A stretch of DNA of 64,000 nt from Gari tellinella (taxonomy: Eukaryota > Mollusca > Bivalvia > Cardiida > Psammobiidae): positions 22,579,550-22,643,549 of the forward strand of contig OV277864.1 in assembly GCA_922989275.2 (NCBI GenBank), written 5' to 3'. Below the pieces are notes generated by a model. The model had not been told where the DNA came from and ran no database searches. It worked only from the letters and a program-made list of their open reading frames with translations. Below, in pieces: positions 33,425 through 44,404 of this stretch. The position numbers and the translations under genes were made by a program. Position 1 is the stretch's first letter. Each line of letters begins with the position of its first letter.

Positions 33425-33771
33425 TTATGTCTGGTCATATCTGTCAGCACCAAACACTTTACTCCATTACTACAGTGGAGAAAACGTTATTCTTTCCCGT
33501 TTAAACGAAACGAAACGAGACGCAAACGCAAAACACTAAAACGTAGAAAAGTGCAACTTTTTGACAATTCTGATAATTCATGTTTTTCTTGGTGGCAAAC
33601 AGTTTGGAGCCTGATCAGACGCCGGATTACCCGGCGTCTGATCTGGCTCCAAACTGTTTGCAGAGGAAATAAACGTTTTAGCGTAAACGCGTTTATTGGG
33701 CCAGAATAATGTTTTCTCCACTGTATTATGTCTGGTCATATCTGTCAGCACCAAACACTTTACTCCATAAC
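33425..33771 (+). repeat. 46-bp direct repeats of unique flank around an A element, offset 301 bp
   Basis: TTATGTCTGGTCATATCTGT up to TTACTCCATNAC occurs at 33425-33470 and 33726-33771, each followed directly by an A element. Confidence 0.9.
33471..33725 (+). mobile_element. Family A MITE, first of a three-element run
   Basis: TACAGTGGAGAAAACG to TTCTCCACTGTA, hairpin from 33596 around GCCGGATTACCCGGC. Confidence 0.9.
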
Positions 33772-33955
33772 TACAGTGGAGAGAACGTTATTCTTTCCCG
33801 TTTAAACGAAACGAAACACAAACGCAAAACACTAAAACGTAAAAAAGTGCAACCTTTGGACAATTCTGATACTTCATGTTTTTCTTGGTGGCAAACAGTT
33901 TGGCGCCTGATCAGACGCATTTATTGGGAAAGAATAACACATTCTCCACTGTACA
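33772..33955 (+). mobile_element. Family A copy lacking right arm of hairpin
   Basis: TACAGTGGAGAGAACG to TTCTCCACTGTA. GCGCCTGATCAGACGC joins ATTTATTGGGAAAG. Same CACTAAAACGTARAAAAGTG variant as 33471, so it arose by duplication. Confidence 0.9.
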
Positions 33956-34201
33956 GTGGAGAAGACATTATTATTTCTCATTTAAACGAAACGCCATCGC
34001 ATTGCAATTAAATTCAGAATGGGACAACTGTTTGTCAAAATAATCTGAATGTTTAACTTGATATGAGTGGTAAACAGTTAGGATCCTGATCGGACGCCTG
34101 GTTACCCGTCGTCTGATCGGGCTCCAAACTGTTTGCAGTTGAAATAATAGTTTTAGCGTAAACGCGTTTATTAGGAAAGAATAAAGTTTTTCTCCACCGT
34201 A
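33954..34201 (+). mobile_element. Family A MITE abutting the previous copy and sharing its TA
   Basis: Junction CCACTGTACAGTGG. Ends TTCTCCACCGTA. Hairpin GGATCCTGATCGGACGCC / GTCTGATCGGGCTCC. Confidence 0.9.
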
Positions 34202-34296
34202 TCACGAGATTGTCAGAGAATCATACATATGTGTATATACATTTTATTACTTTGCATATCATGACCACGACACTATCCATCAGTAAGAATGTTGGT

Positions 34297-34399
34297 ACTA
34301 CTTGTTCAGAAGAAGGTTATAAAGTCGAGTCTTCAGTCATTCTCAAGCATTTGATTGGTCAGCTTTGAGCCTAGGATCAAAACCTTTTGCCACTTGTTT
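34297..34399. mobile_element. Half of a family G element
   Basis: GGTTATAAAGTCGAGTC, TTCTCAAGCATTTGATTGG, TTTGAGCCTAGGATCAAA, then breaks off at the centre. Confidence 0.65.
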
Positions 34400-34545
34400 T
34401 TGTTTTGAAATAACGTCAGTTATGCTCCCTTTAATCTTACTTTGAAACGATATTGCAGGCAACAATATTGAAGCAGACGACAATAGGGCGATGCAGAGGT
34501 AAAATCATCACGATAAATTTGACCATGAAAGGGTCAATGATCGCT
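34400..34545 (+). mobile_element. Right part of a family B element
   Basis: CGATATTGCAGGCAACAATA, GCAGACGACAATAGGGCG, TTTGACCATGAAAGGGTC. Left end replaced by G. Confidence 0.6.
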
Positions 34546-34568
34546 GAACACTGTTGGTGCAGTGCGAG

Positions 34569-34819
34569 CACAGTGGAGAAAACGTTATTCTTTCCCCTTT
34601 AAACACAAACAAAACACAAACGCATGGCAATAAAACGTAGAACATGACAACTCGCTGACAAGTCTGACTATATATTTGAATCTGAGTGGCAAACAGTTTG
34701 GAGCCAGATCAGACGCCGGGTAACCCGGCGTCTGATCTGGCTCCAAACTGTTTGCAATGGAAATAATAGTTTTAGCGTAAACACGTTTATTGGGAAAGAA
34801 TTACGGTTTCTCCCCTGTA
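34569..34819 (+). mobile_element. Family A MITE; hairpin 34690-34754 with near-perfect 32-bp arms
   Basis: CACAGTGGAGAAAACG to TCCCCTGTA. Arms with GGAGCCAGATC / GATCTGGCTCC match throughout around a single central A. Confidence 0.9.
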
Positions 34820-35079
34820 CATGTATATCAGATAGATAGATATCAGAGAATGACTGTTAAACGAGAAATCATACAATCGTGCATTAAGTGTATCATTAAT
34901 GTAATAATGTCAAACATTGTTTGTTTAGTCAAATTTGTGAAATAAAATGTAATGCTTTATTGGCCTTGTTTTTTGTTTTTTATTGTGCAAACGAAATGTC
35001 GCAATATGTTAAAGAACATGAAATGGAAAGGTAATCAAATGTTACAATATCGACGACTATACTCGTTTTTAAAATAACA

Positions 35080-35185
35080 ATGTACACGTGAAGAGTACAT
35101 TTGTCATATGCAAACAGTGTAGAACCTGATCAGAGGACGCCTAAATGACATGTGCTGTTTGTCATTTTGCAATATATTGCAATAA
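35080..35185 (-). mobile_element. Worn family D copy
   Basis: AGTACATTTGTCATATGCAA, GTGTAGAACCTGATCAGAGG, GTGCTGTTTGTCATTTTGC. Confidence 0.55.
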
Positions 35186-35279
35186 AACAACCATTAGTCA
35201 ACAGAGTCATCGTGCTATAATTTGAAAATGAGGCGTTTCAAGCCAGATATATTATTTATTACATGCATTACCGGTATAA

Positions 35280-35365
35280 CATGTATACCCAATTTATCTA
35301 GCGCTCTTTTTACACAGGAGTTGTGCGTTCAAAAGCTCTTCACATGAAATTATATATTTATTATA
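35280..35365 (+). repeat. Dispersed repeat shared with 6761-6830
   Basis: TAGCGCTCTTTTTACACAGG, AGTTGTGCGTTCAAAAGC. Confidence 0.6.
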
Positions 35366-35807
35366 CTGCAAAGTAAATTCCTAACTTTTGATTGGGTGCC
35401 GAGGCCTAGACGTGATCCCAAGTACCCTATGAGCTGACAGGGTACTTAGAAATGCAACTTTACATTGTCTGACAGGTCCCTAAGTCTTGCTTTGCAGAAA
35501 ATAAAATGGCCGACTGCTGGACAGGATTGAGAACATTCAATAGTGTATCATTCGTTTTAAGTCCATTTCGGCTAAAACCAATCGGTGTTTGGATCTTTCA
35601 ACTGTCACATTATTTCTAGGAAAGTTTGACGCCGAAGCCTATGAATATGTCCATTCTCTTATAAATAACAACGTCAGAAACATGGCGTCACTGCGCTCAA
35701 CGTTATCTGCTTTGCCGCGATTTTGTTATAGTTTACTACACGACAAATTCCGATTTTTTTCGTTTGAACAATGAAAACTTTGCAGTATAATAAATTCGTT
35801 ATACAGT

Positions 35808-35945
35808 TTCTTCAAAGTGAACATGATGATTTCTTCCCGACTGGTAAAATCATGTAACCCTCGTCTAATGGCTCGGGCAACATGATTTACCTCAGCCGAG
35901 AAGAAATCCTCATGTACACTGTGAAAAAACTGTATAACTAATAAT
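35808..35945. repeat. Large imperfect palindrome (fold-back)
   Basis: TTATACAGTTTCTTCAAAGT pairs with CACTGTGAAAAAACTGTATAA; GATTTCTTCCCGACTGGTAA pairs with TTACCTCAGCCGAGAAGAAATC. The centre is CCCTCGTCTAATGGCTCGGG. It could be a separate fold-back element. A 61-codon ORF beside it (35589-35774) is not convincing. Confidence 0.7.
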
Positions 35946-36097
35946 GTACCTACAAAATGAGAAAAGACAAATAACCACAATCACATTAAACATGATACGT
36001 TATGGAGTTACACGGATACATGGAAATTCTTTTAATATTACTATTATATTACTTATATTATTCTAGTATTACTTTATCTGTTTCTAACTGAGTTGCT

Positions 36098-36348
36098 ACC
36101 CACCTGAATAAACGCTATTCTTTCCCGTTTAAACGCAAACGTACGCAAACGCAAAATGCTGAAACGTAGAAAAGTGCAACTTTTGGACAATTCTGATATT
36201 TCATGTTTATCTTGGTGGCAAACAGTTTGGAGCCTGATCAGACGCCCGGTTGCCCGGCGTCTGATCTGGCTCCAAACTGTTTGTAAAAGAAAAAATAGTT
36301 TTAGCGTAAACGCGTTTATCGGGAAAGAATGACAGATTATCCACTGTA
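36098..36348 (+). mobile_element. Family A MITE, eroded left end, hairpin from 36218
   Basis: CCTGAATAAACGCTATTC start to ATTATCCACTGTA. Hairpin around GCCCGGTTGCCCGGC. Its final TA is shared with element K. Confidence 0.85.
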
Positions 36349-36652
36349 CAGTACTGAACCTTATTAAATTAAATTGATAATCGCAAGCGAATCGCAAGTG
36401 AATTGCCATCGAATTGCCATCGAATCGGGTGCTTCAAAAGGGTGAATCTTAGACTTGAATATTTTGTACGCGATTTTTCCGAAGCGGTTTCGACAAAAAT
36501 GGAATCGAAAAAATTAACGAAGGCATATTTGCGAATATTTGTGAGATACAACATTTGAATCGGAAGCGAATTGCCATCGAATAGCAAGCGAATTGCCATC
36601 GAACTGCAAGCGAATCGCAAAAATTGTTAATTTAATAAGGTTCAGTTCTGTA
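36347..36652. mobile_element. Family K inverted-repeat element, TA ends
   Basis: 306 bp. TACAGTACTGAACCTTATTA and TAATAAGGTTCAGTTCTGTA are inverted. Inside, the short unit GCGAATTGCCATCGAA recurs near both ends, together with GCAAGCGAATCGCAA. No ORF. Confidence 0.85.
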
Positions 36653-37695
36653 ACAACTATTTCTATCAGACTGGCAACTAGTGTATGACATAATGATCTA
36701 ATACGTTTCAAACATATAGCCATATATATATATTTAAAGTAAAACTGACTGCTGGAAATTCTTTCAATAGTACTACATGTATTATATTACTTAGAAGGAT
36801 ATTCTACGGACAATTGATAAGACATTAAGCTGGGCCAGGTTTGGCCCGGGTGCTATACCTTGCACAATCTTAGTAGAGGTCTAAGTACTATGTAATGCTA
36901 TGTTGAGCCGAATTCTTCACACTACGAATTATTCACACCTGTGAGGAATTCGTAGGAATTTCATACGAATATGTCACACATGTGTGAATAATTCGTACTG
37001 ACTCTCAGCCCCCCCCCCCCCCCCTAACAGTAGATACGAATTCTTCACATGTCGATATTTTTTAAAAACGAATGTAAAAATTTTGTGCATACGAAAACCT
37101 CACACTTTCCAAAAAGCTTTTAGCCACCCAGATGGATAAGGGGGCATATTAGGTTTGCTTTACTTGATATTTCACATAATGACAAAACATATGTACTAGA
37201 CTGCCTGTTTAAATGATAAAAGGTCAAGGTCACACGGTGAGAAATGTCACATTTTTCAGCACTCGATATAATTAATTATAGACACATAAAACTGAAAAAT
37301 ATCATGGTAATAAAAGTACTTTTGGAAACCATATAATTTACTCGATTCCGTCGTATCGGATATTATTCGGTCCGTCTGTACGATGCATTCTAAGAACTTT
37401 ATAAATGTATGGACCGGTTTCTGTGTCACCAGCTGAAGGCAAAGATAACACGTCGGGGTCGGTCACTTTTACGTAGTCTATCTGTCCGATCGTCCGACTG
37501 TCATGGTTTTGTTTTTTACTCTAACGCCTGTTCCACTGAAGTTTTTAAGCTGAACTTTCATTTAAAGAGTTTAATGAGTAGATGTGTATTGCAAACAAAG
37601 TTCATAATTCTTGTATCAACACCGTGAGATGTATTCCCCTTTCTACATTTTTCCGGGAGATTCTGCCATTCCGAAGCTTTTGAAATTAAATTTTA

Positions 37696-37941
37696 TTAAG
37701 GACTATCGCGGCAGTTTTTTCGAATTTTCAAACCATTCAGATTTTTTTTCTCAAATTCTGCATGTGCCTCTGGATAATTAGGGGGCTACCATAAAAAACA
37801 AGCTATTAAAAAAAGAACCAGTTCGGGGACTCCCTATTTTTATTTCATATTTCTGCACAACAGGATATATACTAGCAATATGCAAAAATAAAAAAAATGA
37901 ATGTTTTGAAAATTCGAACAAACTGCCGCGATAGTCCTTAA
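37696..37941. mobile_element. MITE nested in element L, TTAAGGACTATCGCGGCAG ends
   Basis: Left TTAAGGACTATCGCGGCAGT and right CTGCCGCGATAGTCCTTAA, with matching CGAATTTTCAAA / TTTGAAAATTCG inside. TTAA borders could be target duplications. Confidence 0.8.
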
Positions 37942-38569
37942 ATACCAGAAGGGCAACGGTTTGAAGACGGGCGACCATCATCGCCCGATATTGGTTATCG
38001 TGGGTTCAATATATGCATGAGGTTTATAAAGACGCGCTGATTTCACTTCTTTGTTATGTTGCTCACTTGTTGCTCACTTTCTTTCATGGAACCATACAAG
38101 CGATTGCCTTATCGTATAGTCCACATCATGGGCATTCAGTAATAACGTTCAATACTGTGAGAGACCGAAAGGAAACCGGTGTTATCCGGTTGCCAGACGG
38201 GCGCCGGTCTAAAGAGTGACACATGAGGATAATTTTTTATGTAGAAAACTGTCCTTGGGACTTGCTTTGGCTTTCTCGGGTTCGATCGACGTGTAAGGTG
38301 CCCGGAAACGACCGATTTTAAATCGATGTCGTTTCGATGACCGTCGTTGAAACTAGATTTTAACTCCATTTTAAAATCAAACCGAGGCCAAGAATTCTGA
38401 GTTCATACTATGTAAACAGTATTTCAGTCATATCTCGACATAAAGCTAATTGCAGATGGGAGAAGAAACCGGATGCACGTCATAAACTGCATCAGGTAAA
38501 AATATGCATCTGGGTAAAAGCACCGAATTTCCGATAGCCAGCTTGAAGGTTTCTCCAAATGAAAAAGCC

Positions 38570-38690
38570 CAAGTGTTCAGATTAGGATTCGAACCAACAA
38601 CAGTAAGGAGCTAAGTGAGTGTAAGTCATACTCACTATGGTCACTGGACCACGGCCACGGGTCCCATCCCTCTCCATCCCGTTAAGAATA
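38570..38690 (-). mobile_element. tRNA-derived SINE head in element L
   Basis: On the minus strand GTTGGTTCGAATCCT is a perfect B box, with an A-box-like TGGTCCAGTGACC upstream. The 3' body is unclear. Confidence 0.5.
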
Positions 38691-39339
38691 CCAACAATCT
38701 ACCAGCATTCGGCCGCAACCTGTCGGTCGTCGGCCTATTATGCCTCAAAGGAAGCCGAGAACTAAGCATAAACTCAACGGAAATTAAGTTTGATCATGGG
38801 ATAAAAAGGGATGCACTTATCCACAGATAATTCTTCGGATATAGGTCGGCTGTTATGAGCGTTTTTGATCAAATCGTAAAAACTGCATGTAAAAGGGTGG
38901 ATAATACAGTTTTAGCGCACCCGCTTCTTAACAATATCGTGACAGTACGTGAGAGGGTCGCCTGTCCGAAGACGTTGGGTTTCCCTAGTACTCATCTCAC
39001 AATACGACGCAATACACCATCTTTTGCGCAATGGAAAGTGATTTGCCTAAGTTGTTAGAACTTGTTTCATAAGGAAATGTTAAACGGAAGGTGATGTGTG
39101 AAGAATCCGTAGGTACCAACAGGTCGTTAAAAAAGGGGGTACGGAAATCTCACACTGCCATTGTGTGACATATTCGTACGAAATCATCACACATTGGTCA
39201 CACGAGTGGAAGAATTCGTACGAATTCTTCACACGTCTGATTACGGTGTGAAGAATTCGTAGTGTGAAGAATTCGGCTCAACAATGCTACATACCAAACA
39301 TCAAAGCTCCATGCCTCACGGTTTAGCACCATGATAGTA

Positions 39340-39660
39340 TTCTAATTTTTTTTTTGACCTTTTGGTTGCCATGGTTAACAGGGTTCTGCACGGAATCAAA
39401 TTACTTGAACACATTTTGAAGAGCTTTACCCAAAGAATTGTCAAGTAGAGTTCGGTTGAAATTGGTCAAGCGGTATAGGAGGAGATGTCATTTGAAGACA
39501 TTGTTAACGACAACGCACAGCGCACAACGGAAGACGGACACCGGAAACAGGGTCATTACAGCTCTCATGTTTTGTATGTAAATGCAAACTGAGAGAGAAA
39601 TCAACTGAAACTGAATAGTGGTTCACCTTGAGCCTTTGACTCAGGTGAGGTAAAAATAGA
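39340..39660 (+). repeat. Dispersed repeat of a type common in bivalves
   Basis: TTTTGGTTGCCATGG, GTTGAAATTGGTCAAGCGG, AGGAGGAGATGTCATTTGAA, GACGGACACCGGAAAC and CTCAGGTGAGGTAAAAAT match, from memory, a widespread bivalve repeat. Confidence 0.5.
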
Positions 39661-39773
39661 CTAGATTGAATCAGAGACTTATTTTCCCAATAAAATAAAT
39701 CATTCACCCCTGACACTTCAAATTAAAAAATCCACTTTCAAAATAAGTCTAGTCCATTTTTTCATTATTGAGG

Positions 39774-40164
39774 GTACAAATTTTAAAGGCATTTTGACTT
39801 CAGAAATATTGAAATGAGTGTCAAACAGTTGGAATTCTGATCAGACGCCGTCTGATAAGGATCAAAACATTTTTGAAATAACTACAGTGGAGAATGTGTT
39901 ATTCTTTCCCAATAAACGCGTTTACGCTAAAACTATTATTTTCACTGCAAACAGTTTGGAGCGTGATCAGACGCCGGGTAACCCGGCGTCTGATCAGGCT
40001 CCAAACTGTTTGCCATCAAGATAAACATGAAATATCAGAATTGTCCAAAAGTTGTTCTTTCCTACGTTTTAGTGCTTTGCGTTTGCGTACGTTTGCGTTT
40101 AAACGGGAAAGAATAACATATTCTCCACTGTATTTACCCGTGGTAAGGCAATGAAGCGGCTAAT
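39774..40164 (+). mobile_element. Family B element hosting an A element at TA
   Basis: CATTTTGACTTCAGAAATAT, GAGTGTCAAACAGTTGG, collapsed hairpin GATCAGACGCCGTCTGATAAGG, then A, then GTGGTAAGGCAATGAAG. Left end missing. The intact B reads AACTATTGTACTCGGGG here, showing insertion at TA. Confidence 0.8.
39883..40132 (-). mobile_element. Family A MITE nested in B
   Basis: 250 bp, TACAGTGGAGAATGTG to TTCTCCACTGTA. Hairpin GGAGCGTGATC / GATCAGGCTCC. Confidence 0.95.
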
Positions 40165-40412
40165 GTAATGGAACATCTAAATAATAATTTGTCTTTTTGT
40201 CGTTTAAAATGATGTAATATCATTACCAGAACTAAATTATTTTACCCAAATAAATATCCCTTCAATTCCGCCAGGCATTTCTGTACAATAATTTAAGGCA
40301 TTTAAATGTTACAATGTATATCAAATTAATGAGTTGCCTGAAGTTGTTTGCCTTATAAGAAATCCTACAATGGTACAGGGAAACAAAATTCTAATACTCA
40401 AATCTTGACGCG

Positions 40413-40773
40413 TACAGTGTTCCCTCCCTACAACGACCCTCACAACAACGACTCCCTCCTAACAACGGCTTTTGTCGCAGTTATCTAAACACGATAACTA
40501 TGTCCAACATTTTTACGGCAGAAATGTCGTCTGCTTAAAATTGCCTACTACTAATTTTCTTAAAGTTACATAATGGACATTTTGACAGAAAAACTATTAA
40601 CGACCAGTGACAAACAGCTTGAATCCAGATCAGACGCCGCGTGACGCGGCGTCTGATCTGGATTCAAGCTGTTTGCAAATGTAAGCCAATGTCCCTCCCT
40701 ATATCGACTCCCTCCGCACAACACACATATGTTTGTTTCTCATTGGGTGTCGTTGTAGAGAGGGATTGCTGTA
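40413..40773 (+). mobile_element. Family J MITE, reference copy with B-type hairpin 40611-40675
   Basis: 361 bp. TACAGTGTTCCCTCCCTACA and GTTGTAGAGAGGGATTGCTGTA are inverted. The hairpin arms CAAACAGCTTGAATCCAGAT / ATCTGGATTCAAGCTGTTTG differ from A and B but match each other exactly. TA ends. Confidence 0.85.
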
Positions 40774-41030
40774 TATAAATTGTTTACCCAGATCAGATGA
40801 ATCCTGAAGGAGCTGTCTACGATTGTGTCGTTTATGGTCTGTTTGATATGAGTCTGAAACCTTCCTTGGAGTTTTTCTTATGGAAGATACAGTGAAAGAG
40901 AACAAAAGCAGAGTAGCTCGGCATCTAATCAGGCTCTAGCCTGTTTGATACTTGGATTTAAATAACACTCAAGTGTATGGTAACTGTCATTTTCCACAAT
41001 TTAGATAATCGTTTCTGAGTTATCTTTCGA

Positions 41031-41506
41031 TTAACCCATTTACGCCCTGTGGATTCTTCCATGTTTATATTTGGATTAATCACTTTTTTATCAAAGGGAT
41101 GCCTGGTCAAAATTATTATTTTCATTTTGTCTTATATTGAAATTCCTACAGTGGAGAATGTGTTATTCTTTCCCAATAAACGCGTTTACGCTAAAACTAT
41201 TATTTGCAGTGCAAACAGTTTGGAGCCAGATCAGACGCCGGGTAACCCGGCGTCTGATCAGGCTCCAAACTGCTTGTCACCAAGATAAACATATAATATC
41301 AGAATTGTCCAAAAGTTGTACTTTTCTACGTTTTGGTGCTTTGCGTTTGCGTACGTTTGCGTTTAAACGGGAAAGAATAACAGATTCTCCACTGTATCAG
41401 CAAACAGTGTAGATACTGATCAGACGCCGCATAATGCGGCGTCTGATCTGAGCCTCCACTGTTTGCCTATGTCCCATATATGGGATCGTGGGCATAAATG
41501 GGTTAA
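41031..41506 (+). mobile_element. Family M element (TTAA ends) hosting an A element
   Basis: TTAACCCATTTACGCCC to GGGCATAAATGGGTTAA. Own hairpin CAAACAGTGTAGATACTGAT / ATCTGAGCCTCCACTGTTTG around CCGCATAATGCGG, interrupted on its left by A. Confidence 0.85.
41148..41396 (-). mobile_element. Family A MITE nested in M
   Basis: 249 bp, TACAGTGGAGAATGTG to TTCTCCACTGTA; hairpin GGAGCCAGATCAGACGCC around GGGTAACCC. Confidence 0.95.
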
Positions 41507-41670
41507 ACACGAATGTAATAGTTTCATTTCCGCATCCAATATGTATCATTGAAATAACACTAGTTTGGAATGTTCGGAACCTTAAAATGATTCATATTGC
41601 TCTTAAGAAATATTGATATGTTACATTTACATTTAACTAACCACCCCAGTATTAGTTTGACAGATATACT

Positions 41671-42045
41671 TTAGGGTTTATATTTTATGTACACTGTTCG
41701 TCTTTATAGGTGAATATAGGAGATAAGAGTGAGGTTGGGCGCCCGTAAACCCAGGTTTAACCCCCAGTGGTTGTTAATAATTAGTTTATAATTAATTATT
41801 GATTGCTACTGACCGTACCTAGGCGGGCTCCTATATTCCATTTGCTTTATGTTTGTCTTCCGTGCTGTTTTCTATTTAGTGTGTAGATGAAGGAATGGTA
41901 TTGCGCGCGCGCGCGTGCGTGCGTGCATGTGAGTGTGTGTGTGTTTGTTTGTTATGGTATGACTGTGTGTGTGTTCTGCTTGAGTGGTGGGTGTTTTGTT
42001 TGTGTCGCGTTTTCTGCTTGAGTATTTCGTATTTGTTTACTACTT
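41671..42045 (+). repeat. Family N repeat with GT-rich microsatellite
   Basis: Inverted counterpart of 60545-60900. AGGGTTTATATTTTATGTAC, GGGCGCCCGTAAACCCAGG, AATTATTGATTGCTACTGACC, then a CG/TG-rich run and GTTCTGCTTGAGTGGTGGGT. Confidence 0.85.
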
Positions 42046-42104
42046 TGTGCGCTTAGGGACACTCTTTTAAAGCAAATACCTGTCAGAAATTTCTCTTGCA
42101 ACAT

Positions 42105-42465
42105 ATAACATGGTGAGAAAAATATGCAGCCGAACCTGGGACCCCTTGCTTCCCAGACCGCTTAAACAAATCTCTAACAATTTAATCATAAACTCAACCT
42201 GGCTACACACAACCCCTCTACACAAGAATTCGTCCCGAATTCTTACTTAAAGAACACTCCACGAGTTTCTAATTAGATATATAGTTTTTTCTTGCACTCT
42301 ACTAGTAACATATTATCCTACGGGTTATTTACGTTGGGCAAACAATTAAAACGGTGAGAAAAATATGCAGCAAGACAGGGGCTCGAACCCGGAACCCTTG
42401 CTTACAGGGTAGTACTCTAACTGAGCCACCGGACCGTTTACACAAATCTCTGACCATATAATCAT
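42105..42465 (-). mobile_element. Two tandem tRNA-SINE-like units, about 241 bp apart
   Basis: GGTGAGAAAAATATGCAG begins both (42112, 42353), and CAAATCTCT ... AATTCAACAGGCTACAC ends both. The second has a minus-strand A box TGGCTCAGTTAGAGTA and B box GGGTTCGAGCCC. The first has lost the A box. Confidence 0.7.
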
Positions 42466-42574
42466 GAATTCAACAGGCTACACTACAATTTTTCAGTGCT
42501 GTAGCAACAACATGATCCCATACAATTTGCGGAGAGCAAAACAGCAATTTTCTTAAACCATTTGTGCCAACAAT

Positions 42575-42722
42575 CCCACATTGGTGTCTTTTGCGGCGTC
42601 TAGTCAGAGTCTACACTTTTTATTGATACGAATTTTAATATAAAAAAATTGAAACTAGAACTTTAGACCAGGCATCCCTTAGATATAAGCATAGAAGAAA
42701 CCCCTTGGAGCAAATGGGTTAA
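42575..42722 (+). mobile_element. Right part of a family M element
   Basis: TTTTGCGGCGTCTAGTCAGA, GTCTACACTTTTTATTG, AGCAAATGGGTTAA. Confidence 0.5.
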
Positions 42723-42964
42723 ACTCGTATCAGTTTTGAGTTGGCGGCATAAATATTCAATAACATTCAAATGAGATCGACTTAAAATAGCTGCCCTTTT
42801 TTAGACGACAGGATAACCAGTCTTACGCAATAAATTCATTGTATAGTCTGGAGTATATTGGATCTGTACTGAGTCGATATTTGAGACAAGCTGATCTCAA
42901 CCGATTCTAGAATTGAAATCTTATTAAAGGAGCAGTGGGAATTATATTTAGCGTTTTCTCTGCT

Positions 42965-43195
42965 GTTTATGTGCCTGCCTTAACCATTACTCTCAATGAC
43001 GACATGAAGCGCATTTGCAAACATTGTTGATCCTTAACATCCGCCGCGTGATGCGGCGTCTAATCAGGGTCAACACTGTTTGCCACTCATTATACGTCAG
43101 TTATACTGCCTTAAGACTAACTTTGAAACGATATTACAGACAAACGAACTGAAGCTGATGACATTATCGATGAGAAAGGGTAAAACCCTCACTAC
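42965..43195 (+). mobile_element. Family B-like MITE
   Basis: TTAACCATTACTCTCAATGA, hairpin TGTTGATCCTTAACATCCG / GCGGCGTCTAATCAGGGTCA, AAACGATATTACAGACAAAC, GAGAAAGGGTAAAAC. Confidence 0.7.
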
Positions 43196-43200
43196 AAATT

Positions 43201-43450
43201 TACAGTTGAGAAAACGTTATTCTTTCCCAATAAACGCGTTTACGCTAAAACTATTTTTTCCAATGCAAACAGTTTGGAGCCAGATCAGACGCCAGATAAC
43301 CCAGCGTCTGATCAGGCTCAAAACTGTTTGCCACTCAGATAAAAATGAATTGTTAGAATTGTCCAAAAATTGCACTTTTCTACGTTTTAGTGTTTTGCGT
43401 TTGCGTTTCGTTTCGTTTAAACGGGAAAGAATAACGTTTTCTCCACTGTA
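43201..43450 (-). mobile_element. Family A MITE, full length
   Basis: TACAGTTGAGAAAACG to TTCTCCACTGTA; hairpin GGAGCCAGATCAGACGCC with loop AGATAACCCAG. Confidence 0.9.
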
Positions 43451-43568
43451 ATAATAGACAGGTTAAAATGTCGCAGAGCTGGTCCATTCGAGCAACTTTG
43501 TATGTATATAAAGTGCAGAATACATAAGCAGGGAAACTGTTAGCCTTTTCTTCTTCCTCTTAGAATGC

Positions 43569-43820
43569 TTAACTCATTTTCCCCTGAGACTTCCAATGGA
43601 CAATTCCAGTTTGTAATAAAGGCTGGTCCATTTTAGACTATTTAGGGGGATTTTTTTGTAATAAATTGCAAAATGACAAACAGTGAAGTCCCTGATCAGA
43701 GGGCTCCTGCAGGAGCCCTCTGATCAGGGACTTCACTGTTTGCATAGGGCAAGTGTACTCTTCACAGGTACACGTTTGGTAAATGACGCATATATGCGTC
43801 ACTAGGGCTCAATGTGTTAA
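43569..43820 (+). mobile_element. Family D MITE; perfect 66-bp palindrome 43677-43742
   Basis: TTAACTCATTTTCCCC to CTCAATGTGTTAA. The palindrome CAAACAGTGAAGTCCCTGAT... is exact with no spacer, centred on CTGCAG. Confidence 0.95.
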
Positions 43821-44404
43821 ATGGTGAAATTCTGAAATATGTCGCCAATGTGCAAGATGATTTTGACTAGGAATATATATGGAATCGATTTCTCTTTAAT
43901 TTCTTGGAAGGAACCATTACCATAGTATCAAGCAGATTGATCAACGCCACCTCTTGATCAAAACTGTTTTAAATGGTTATTCCTCGATCGCTATTTATGT
44001 TTTTAATACTTTACATACCAAATAGCCCGTGTGTGTTATTAGGTTCCCTTGTGGATATTTATGTTAATGAAAACATGAACCAGTCTACAAGGAATTCTGG
44101 GTAGTTTAACAACAACTGGTCTAAATAAGAAAACAATGCAGATCCTGAGATGCGGGTATGTACTGTTTTAAATGTATTTTAGCAGGTCCATGGTGTTGAA
44201 AGAGTTGAGGTTGCATTTTTTGGAAAGCGTACCAGCTAACGTCTAGGGAAAGATTTCAATATCAACATTGATGTATGCTATCGTTCCAAACGAACTTTTG
44301 AACTGATTGCTAATTGTTAATTTGGAAATATTCCAGTACACGCAAACGCGTGTAAATTCTTCGCAATATCTTCCGCCTCAAAGCTGTCTTCTGCAATTGG
44401 GATT
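43821..44404. other. No gene or clear element seen
   Basis: A worn GATTGATCAACGCCACC / TTGATCAAAACTG pair at 43935 is all that is visible. Confidence 0.35.

Larger units (their letters stand above)
36895..39289. mobile_element. Element L: 2.38-kb inverted-repeat transposon-like element with 6-bp flanking repeat
   Basis: Termini TGTTGAGCCGAATTCTTCAC (36901) and GTGAAGAATTCGGCTCAACA (ending 39283) are inverted, continuing with ACTACGAATT and further TTCACAC-rich blocks. ATGCTA occurs directly outside both ends (36895-36900, 39284-39289). No ORF longer than about 80 codons, so it is non-autonomous or decayed. It contains a nested MITE (37696), a SINE head (38570) and a 16-C run (37009). Confidence 0.8.

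Noticed and set aside
36369..36723. Minus-strand frames with repeated FDGNSLAIR
   Set aside because: Created by the GCGAATTGCCATCGAA repeats of element K.
42353..42465. Possible tRNA gene on the minus strand (good A and B boxes)
   Set aside because: The sequence continues into a repeated body also present at 42112, and no acceptor stem was seen; better explained as a SINE.
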